This document shows, piece after piece, positions 57,197 to 64,000 of a stretch of 64,000 nt of DNA. Origin of the DNA: Excoecaria cochinchinensis (lineage: Eukaryota; Streptophyta; Magnoliopsida; Malpighiales; Euphorbiaceae); the NCBI GenBank assembly GCA_947683425.1, contig CANTUQ010000073.1, positions 11,367,501 to 11,431,500 on the forward strand. Reading direction: 5' to 3'. The translations under genes were made by a program, and so were the position numbers. Under the pieces are notes generated by a model, which saw nothing but the letters and a program-made list of their open reading frames with translations, made no database searches and had not been told where the DNA came from. Positions within the stretch are counted from its first letter, which is position 1; every line of letters starts with the position of its first letter.

Positions 57197-57198
<2 letters not shown>

Positions 57199-58420
57199 AC
57201 ACACACATACACATGTATGTATATATATTTAAATGATTTATAGTTATTAGAATTAGGAAAATGTGTGTTCGTTTGATGCTTTCTAAAGAGATAGCTCTTG
57301 TCACTTGCCCTCTGATTATGCATTCGACAAGTACCGAAGGTTGTTTTTCAAAATATTTTTAGCTACTTCCATCATTCTTACTTTATTATGTTCATGAAAT
57401 AAATTTCCCAATTCTTCTAGTCATTCCATTTTATTAGGCCAGCTAATGTTCCTGAAGGTGCTCATATTCAATGGTAAATTGAGCTACTTGGTTTTGAGAT
57501 GACAAAGGTAACTAACAGTTATTTTTATGTAATTTAATAAATTGTTAGGTCTTTTATTTTAGAATCTTAATTAACTTTCTCTTTATCCTTTATGAGTAGC
57601 ACTCCCATAAATGGCTTGTCAGCAAAATTTGCTTTTGAAAATCATTGGTTTTTCTATCTAGTATTTTTTTAGTGATCATTCTCTATAAATTAGTAATGGA
57701 AATTGTTGTTGTAAGTACAGTCTTTTACTCAATTCAGCATTGGGTAGCTAGAAATCCTAATTAGGAATGTATCTTTTAGTGAATGATTTTTTTCTTATAT
57801 CATGATATGTAGAATGGCTAACATGAATAGGATTGGACTGTTATGGATTTTCCAACTATAATGGGTAAAGTGGAGAAAATTAGAAACACAGTATGTACCA
57901 TTCCTATCTTTGAGAGCATATATTACTGTTTTATCTATATTTACCTATGGTCTATCCATGTTTGCTATTTTTTATTGTTATATAGGGAAATAGGCTTCTC
58001 AAAGAGGGAAAGTTTGAACGCTACTGAATTATTTTGCTTTCTGCACTTTTTGTATTTCTAATTTTTTCTTTCTTTTATGGTTCATGTCAGGGGATTTGAG
58101 CTTTTTTTTGGATTGTTTGTGTGTTGGCTCAGTAGTTTGAATTAATTGAGTCCAATAACAAGCTGTTTGAAAAATTTTAGTTCCACATAGACTTTGAATG
58201 CAAAGGACAAGTACTTTTGTGACAAGTGCTGCAGGTACGGATTTGTACTAGTTGGATTAAATTAATTTTTATGTTGTTTTCTAATAGCTTGTTTTGTACC
58301 TTAAATTAAAGTAAATAATATATGATTACTAATATGGGTTCATGTTAAATAAATTAATTTCTCTTGCAATTTTAAGATTTGATGTTTTTTTTAATCTATT
58401 AAAATATAAATAATAAGGTT

Positions 58421-61400
58421 ATGGCACCCAACAAGGAGTGGATGCAATTTGTTGATGATCGGCTTGGTGAAACATATTCGATTGGAGTGCAAAAATTTTT
58501 AGACTATGCTTTTAAAAGAACAGGAGAACAAAATGAAATACGATGTCCATGTGTAAAATGTTGTAACACAACATTAGGAACACGTGAGACGGTTGAGTCA
58601 CATTTGAGCGTCCATGGAATAATTCAAAATTATACCTTTTGGTATCATTATGGGGAAGTGTTAGGTGAAATAGAATCAGATTGTGAAGATGAAGGTGATA
58701 ATGATTTAGGAAAGGATGACAGTGAGGATGAAATTGAAGTGATTTTGAGAGACATGTATCCAGATTTTGATGTAGACATAATCAATAGTAGCAATGATGA
58801 TTTAGTTGAAGAGGAAGTAAATGGTGAAGCAAAGAAATTTTACAGGCTTTTGAGGGATTTCGAGGAGCCATTGTATCCGAATTCAAAGTGTTCCAAGCTT
58901 TCTACTTTGATTAAATTTCTTCACATTAAAAGTCTTGGTAATTGGAGTAATGAGTCATTTACAATGTTACTACAAATGTTGAAGGAAGAGTTGTTGCCTA
59001 ATGGATCCAATTTGCCAGATTCATATTATGAGACAAAAAGGATTATTCGAGATCTCGGGCTATCTTACAATAAAATTGATGCTTGCATAAATGATTGCAT
59101 GTTGTATTGGAAAGAAGACAAATTCCTCGACTCATGTAAAGTTTGCGGTGCATCTAGATGGAAAATGAAGAAAGATAGTGGAGAACTTAAGTATAAGAAT
59201 GGTAAAAAAAAACCTTCAAAGACTTTACGCTATTTCCCTCTAAAGCCTAGGCTTCAAAGGTTATTTATGTCTACAAAGACTTCTTCTTTAATGAGATGGC
59301 ATCAAGATAAAAGAGTAGATGATGGTTTAATGAGGCACCCGGCTGATTCAATGGCATGGAAGTCTTTTGATGAACTACACCCATCATTTGGTACTGAGCC
59401 TCGTAATGTTCGACTTGGACTTGCTAGTGATGGATTTCAACCATTTGGAAACTCAAGGTCTCCACAAAGCATTTGGCCAGTGATACTTATTCCTTATAAC
59501 TTACCTCCTTGGTTATGCATGAAACAAGAAAATTTCATTTTGTCAATGATTATTCCTGGTCCACATAGTCCGGGAGATGCAATTGATGTTTATCTTCAAC
59601 CATTAATAGAAGAGTTAAAGGAGTTATGGGAAATTGGTATCGAGACATATGATGCATCAACTAGAAAGAATTTTAAGTTGCATGCATCATTATTATGGAC
59701 CATTAATGACTTTCCAGCATATGGAAATTTATCTGGATGGAGTACAAAAGGGAAATTGGCATGTCCATGTTGCAATAAAGATACTTGCTCAATTCGATTA
59801 GCCAATGGCAAGAAGCAGTGTTATTTAGGCCATCGACGTTACCTTCCTCTTAATCACAAATGGAGGAATGATAAAAAGTCATTTGATGGCACTATTGAGT
59901 GAAGGTTATCTCCAAAAATGCGTTCTGGTGTTGAGATACTTGGTCAAGTACAAGACCTTGATGGAATGAAGCTAACAAAGGATCCTAAGAAGAGAATTAA
60001 GATATCACATTATGATCGAAATGATAATTGGAATAAAAAGAGTATTTTTTTTGATCTTCCTTATTGGAAAACTCTCTTGTTGCGTCATAATTTAGATGTG
60101 ATGCATATTGAGAAGAATATATGTGATAATATCTTTGGTACAATCTTGAATACGAAGGGAAAGACGAAGGACACCATCAAAACTCAACTAGATTTGCAAG
60201 CAATGAATATTAGGCCGGAATTGCACCCAATTAAAAAGGGAGATAAATATGAATTGCCTGCTGCACCTTACACATTGTCACATGAGGAGAAGCACAAATT
60301 ATGTCATTTCTTAAAGAATTTAAAGGTCCCAGATGGATTTTCATCCAATATTTCTCAATGTGTAAATGTTAAAGATCAAAAGATTTCTGGTTTAAAGAGT
60401 CATGATTGCCATGTGCTTCTACAACATTTGCTCCCCATTGCCCTACGTGGTATGATGTGTAAATCAGTGTGTGAGCCACTTATTGAATTGTCTTATTTTT
60501 TTAATATGCTTGGGGCAAAGGTGTTAAGTATGGATGCTTTAGAACAAATTGAAGCACAAATTCCTATAACTCTTTGCAAGTTAGAAAAGGTCTTCCCTCC
60601 TTCATTTTTTGATGTCATGGTGCACTTGCCTATCCATTTAGCTAATGAAGCAAAGATTGGTGGCCCTGTTCATTATCGGTGGATGTATCCTATGGAGCGA
60701 TGGTTGCATTTTTTAAAATCTCTCATTGGTAATAGGGCATGTCCAGAGGGTTCTATTGCAGAGGGTTACATTGCCAACGAATGTATGACCTTATGTTTAA
60801 GATATTTACATAAAATGGATACAAAGTTTAATCGACCTGAACGAAATTATGATGGTGGTGAAAAGTATTATGATGGAGGTTTATCTTTATTTAATCAACC
60901 TGGAAGAGTCTTGGGAGCTAGAAAGCATTTTGATATGCAAGCTAATGAATGGGATCAGGCGCATATATATATTTTGAAGAATTGCGATGAAGTTCTACCA
61001 TTTTTAGAGTATGCATTTATTTGTTTTATTCATTAATGATTTAACTTTCTTTTTGATTATTTTTTGCTTTACATGACGTGTGATTTGCCTTGATTTGTTA
61101 GAGATTTTTCAAAAATTCATGTTGATACTTTTGAATACCTTTCTGATGCGGAATGGAATAAATAATTCATTGAATGGTTTAAAGTTAAGGTAAGTACCAA
61201 GTAGATTTTAATATGTGAATTAGGTGTTTTAGTGATCCTTTTAATGTCTTTAAGATAATTGTTATAGGCTACAGAATTGCATGAAGAGACTGGTAGTCGA
61301 ACAACGGAAGATTTGCTCTCCCTGTCACTTGGTCCTACCCAATATGCCTCTCATTTCAATGGATACATTGTGAATGGATATAGGTTTCATGTTGAAGAAT

Positions 61401-61980
61401 ATGATAATGGTTTAAGAACCCAAAATTGTGGAGTTGTAGTAGTTGGTGAGAATGACAAAGAAAGTGGGAACATTGATTACTATGGAGTTCTAACTGATAT
61501 CATTGAATTACAGTTTCTCATGGGTAGAAGAGTTGTTTTGTTTCAATGTAAATGGTTTGATGTATATGATGAAATAAAAGGAATTAAAAGAGATGAATAT
61601 AACATTATAAGTGTTAATTGGGGGCGATTTTTAAAAACAAATGAGCCTTTTGTATTAGTGGAACAAGCCTCATAGGTATTTTATGCTAATGATAATGTCA
61701 ATAAAGGCTGGCGTGTGGTGAGAAAGGTGCAACCACGTGATTCCTATGAGATCATGCAAACAAAGGATGATGGTATCGATGAAGTAGAAAATACAACTCA
61801 ATTTAAAAGAAAAAGAATTGATGGAGGTAGTGGTAACCATTATTATAATTTTTGCTGTATATTCAGATTATGAAAATCCATGACACAATGTTTTAATTTC
61901 TTATTCAATCTGTCCCCTCAATCAATCCTTATTCACTTATCATGATTTCCTTCTATTTTTCACTTATTTTTTTAGATTGA
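58421..61980 (+). pseudogene. TNP2-type transposase of CACTA element E
   Basis: Exon 1 (58421-61008) starts MAPNKEWMQF, has the transposase-associated domain with a CPCVKCCN finger (residues 40-60), an acidic linker, then the tnp2 domain (RLQRLFMSTKTSSLMRWHQD, LASDGFQPFGN, WTINDFPAYGNLSGWSTKGK, CPCCNKDTC) and the DUF4218 region (HNLDVMHIEKNICDN, SHDCHVLLQHLLP, HYRWMYPMERWLHFLKS). Introns 61009-61101 and 61190-61267 have GT..AG ends and keep frame. Exon 3 (61268-61826) carries a DUF4216-like part. The stop probably lies across a third intron (GGA G / AT TGA at 61976). In-frame stops TGA 59900, TAA near 61171 and TAG near 61673 are each explained by a single C-to-T change. Confidence 0.87.
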
Positions 61981-61982
61981 AT

Positions 61983-64000
61983 ATGAAGTCAACGACTGGA
62001 AATGGGATGGCATCAAATTCAAAGTCTACCAAACATGCATTTCTTCCACCTGGTGCTTTAGGACGGGGACGGGGACAAGGGTTGAGATCTTTATGCTCAA
62101 AAGGGACATTTAAAAAAAACAATATTGTTGGTGCTAAATCAGGCCGTGTTCCTTTTATTGAATATGGAATTCCACCATCCAAAAATAACCCTTTTATACT
62201 TGATCAAGAATGTGTGCAAGACAATATTGAAGATGACATTCATATGCATCAAGCTGATATTAGGACACAAGACAATGAAGGAATACAAGATAATCAGTTG
62301 ATGCAAGACAGCCATCCAGAGATGTTAGGCAATTTAAGAGTACAAGCTGATCAATTGTCTCAAGACAACCATCAAGAGACACAAAACAACCTAGGAGCAG
62401 AAACTGATCATGTGATGCATGATAGCCAAAGAGCAGAAACAGGTTAGCTGATTTTCTAAGTTATTTTACTTCTGTTTTTTTAGTACCTGCTGCAACATTA
62501 TTGGGTATGAAATAAGTTATTAAAATCTATCCAATAAGTAATATTTAATAAATGATTTTAATACGAAGGTATTTCTTTTTTGCTACTAATACCATGATAA
62601 GGATAAGATTAAATTATTTGTTGGCATATAGACTTTTTGAAAGAAAAATCTAGGAAAGAGAAGGCAGTGGTGAATCTGTGATTTCATGCATCAGATTATT
62701 GTTGTCTTATTATTACTTCTTACTGCGTGCAAAGGATGTCCACATAGTGTGTTTCTAGTAAATGGTATCATATGATAATGTGTTTAATAAAATGAGATTA
62801 TAATCATCCAGATTAGTACATGCTGCTACATTATTGGGTATGAAATAAGTTATTAAAATCTGTCCAGTATTTGATTTTCATTTCATTTTTTTTTTGTCCA
62901 CTACGTATGGATTTGCTTATTTGGACATATATAGGTCAAGTTTCTACACAAAAGGTGAAAAAAGTGCGAGGACAAAACAAGTGCAAAGAAGTTGCAGCAC
63001 TTGAAGTAGGACAGAAGCTAAAAGTGACCTTTTTTAATAATCGAACTGTTGGGAAGAATCATGCACTATTCACAAGACATTTAGGAAAAATTATTCGTGA
63101 TCGTAATATATGTCCGCTTGGGGTATCATCATGGAAAAAGATTCCCAAAGAAAAGATCGATCACATGTGAGCCTCTGTTGTGGTAAATATATCAATTATT
63201 TTTTGCAATTAAGTTATTACTTAAAGTCAAAATACTAATATGTGATTTCCCTTTTTACTTTTTCATTTTTTCAATTCTAAAATGGATTTGATTTATTATT
63301 TTAATTTCAGTTTTTGGGTTGAATTTTTGGTGGTATTGGTATCTAAATGATATACTTGAGAATTGAAAAACTGAATTGATTTCTTAATTTTATTGTAGGA
63401 TAAATTTGAGAATGATGATATGAATTTTCACCGTGAACATATTTTGGAATGGATGAATGAGTTGTGGAACAAATGGAGGGGAAATCTGTATGCTAAGTAC
63501 GTTCGTGGTAAGCCAATGCATGAGGCTCTTAGGAATGCACCAAAGATGGTAGACAAAAAGCAATGGGTGTGGCTTGTTAAAGAACATTTTTTTTCTAAAG
63601 AATTTAAGGTTTGACATTGAAAACAGTTGTAAAATTTTATTTTTTTATTTATTATATTTACAATTGGAAATATTTATGGTATTCAAATTTTATATTTTCA
63701 CACTAATGTAGGCAGCAAGTGAAAGGAATGCAACAAATAAGGCTAAACTTACCATGCCTCATCACATTGGTAGCAGGACTATCAGGGAATTTATTTATCA
63801 ACAGGTCCTGCAAGAAAAATTTTATATGTTATAAACTATTCTTTTACCTTTTCATATTATGAATCCTTTTTGCTTACTATTGGGGTGATTAACTTTTTGA
63901 ATTTATTGTGAAGGGAGGGAAAGATGGCAACCCACCAAACTTAGCAACAATTTTCTTCGAGTCTCGAAAGAAGAAGGATGGCACACTTCTTGAACCTGAA
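61983..64000 (+). pseudogene. TNPA-like (Ptta/En/Spm) gene of element E, five exons, incomplete
   Basis: Exon 1 (61983-62442) encodes a Gly-Arg patch (GRGRGQG) and Asp/Gln-rich repeats (QDNHQETQNN). It is followed by exon 2 (62935-63182: GQNKCKEVAALEVGQKLKV, WKKIPKEKIDHM), exon 3 (63399-63608: REHILEWMNELWNKWRGNLY), exon 4 (63712-63804: AASERNATNKAKLTMPHHIG) and exon 5 (63914 to the window end: GGKDGNPPNLATIFFESRKK). All introns begin GT, end AG and keep the frame. These segments match the plant transposase Ptta/En/Spm family. In exon 2, HM is followed by TGA where the family has Trp, a G-to-A change. In En/Spm the TNPA product binds subterminal repeats and acts with TNPD. Confidence 0.8.

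Larger units (their letters stand above)
53840..58420 (+). other. Leader and upstream region of element E
   Basis: 54000-54390 looks like a transcribed leader (CT-rich, GC-rich patch near 54240-54310). 54400-55180 and 55960-58400 are AT-rich, with possible leader introns (AAG before GTTATGG at 58415-58421). Apart from the retroposon (55199-55940) and the GT repeat I see no gene here; short open frames do not resemble known proteins. Confidence 0.5.
53826..64000 (+). mobile_element. Element E: En/Spm (CACTA) transposon, runs off the window
   Basis: It begins CACTACAAGAAAAAGGGG inside the reverse transcriptase of G. Subterminal sequence carries GGGACCG and AGGGGAAAAA-type motifs in both orientations. 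After a leader of about 4.5 kb with a retroposon inside come a TNP2-type gene and a TNPA-type gene in the same direction, the standard gene order of autonomous CACTA elements. The right terminus is beyond 64000, so length and the 3-bp target duplication cannot be checked. Stops in both genes make this copy unlikely to be active. Confidence 0.9.

Noticed and set aside
57019..57323. Minus-strand frames with Thr-His repeats
   Set aside because: Translation of a GT microsatellite.

Overview
The window is a stack of plant transposable elements. I find no convincing host gene. The evidence for a flowering-plant genome is the set of element types: Ty3/gypsy elements of the Tat (Ogre/Retand-like) lineage with a tRNA-Arg-type primer binding site, a Ty1/copia fragment, an En/Spm (CACTA) element with TNP2 and TNPA-type genes, hAT-like and other inverted-repeat elements, and a poly(A)-tailed retroposon. 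The DNA is AT-rich and repeat-dense, as in heterochromatin. I cannot name the species.

Left third (1-25930). Element A is an old plus-strand Tat-like element. Its LTR end and primer site are at 1-599, and its internal parts are at 600-858, 5907-6475 and 23187-25930. It is interrupted twice. Solo LTR S1 (859-5901) carries a second solo LTR of the same family, S2 (1287-3780). Element B (6476-23181) is a full-length 16.7 kb Tat-like element with two LTRs and the target duplication ATCAT. B is interrupted inside its integrase region by LTR-like insertion S4 (12190-16665), which holds solo LTR S3 (13415-16110). This gives a four-level nest, A > B > S4 > S3, read directly from target duplications.

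Middle (25931-36775). A scrap of CACTA transposase (minus) is followed by element D, a minus-strand Tat-like element. D keeps its 3' LTR (26430-28472), polypurine tract, a 52-bp tandem array, an ATHILA-ORF1-like pseudogene in sense, and an antisense spliced gene of the plant-mobile-domain/DUF7745 type with its own TATA box. The right side of D is lost at the junction with a 5'-truncated Ty1/copia element (34114-36775).

Right half (36776-64000). Element G is an old minus-strand gypsy element with reverse transcriptase to integrase on minus and an antisense gypsy-type transposase gene on plus. It is cut by an inverted-repeat element (37562-38210), a hAT-like element H (39477-45270, 8-bp duplication) that contains a CACTA remnant I, a deleted Tat-like element F (47649-53384, duplication CCTAT), and finally a large CACTA element E. 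E starts at 53826 and runs off the window, with TNP2 and TNPA-like genes and a small retroposon inside it.

The parts that deserve a second look are non-coding. They are a series of short hairpins with compensatory base changes near the 3' end of the Tat LTRs, a paired GGACCAATGTCC element in the same LTRs, GC-rich palindromic cassettes that differ between copies of one LTR family and recur in another family, and antisense genes in Tat elements whose promoter resembles the LTR promoter. All coding regions carry stops, frameshifts or deletions. Element and domain names come from recognising motifs by eye; no database search was run.
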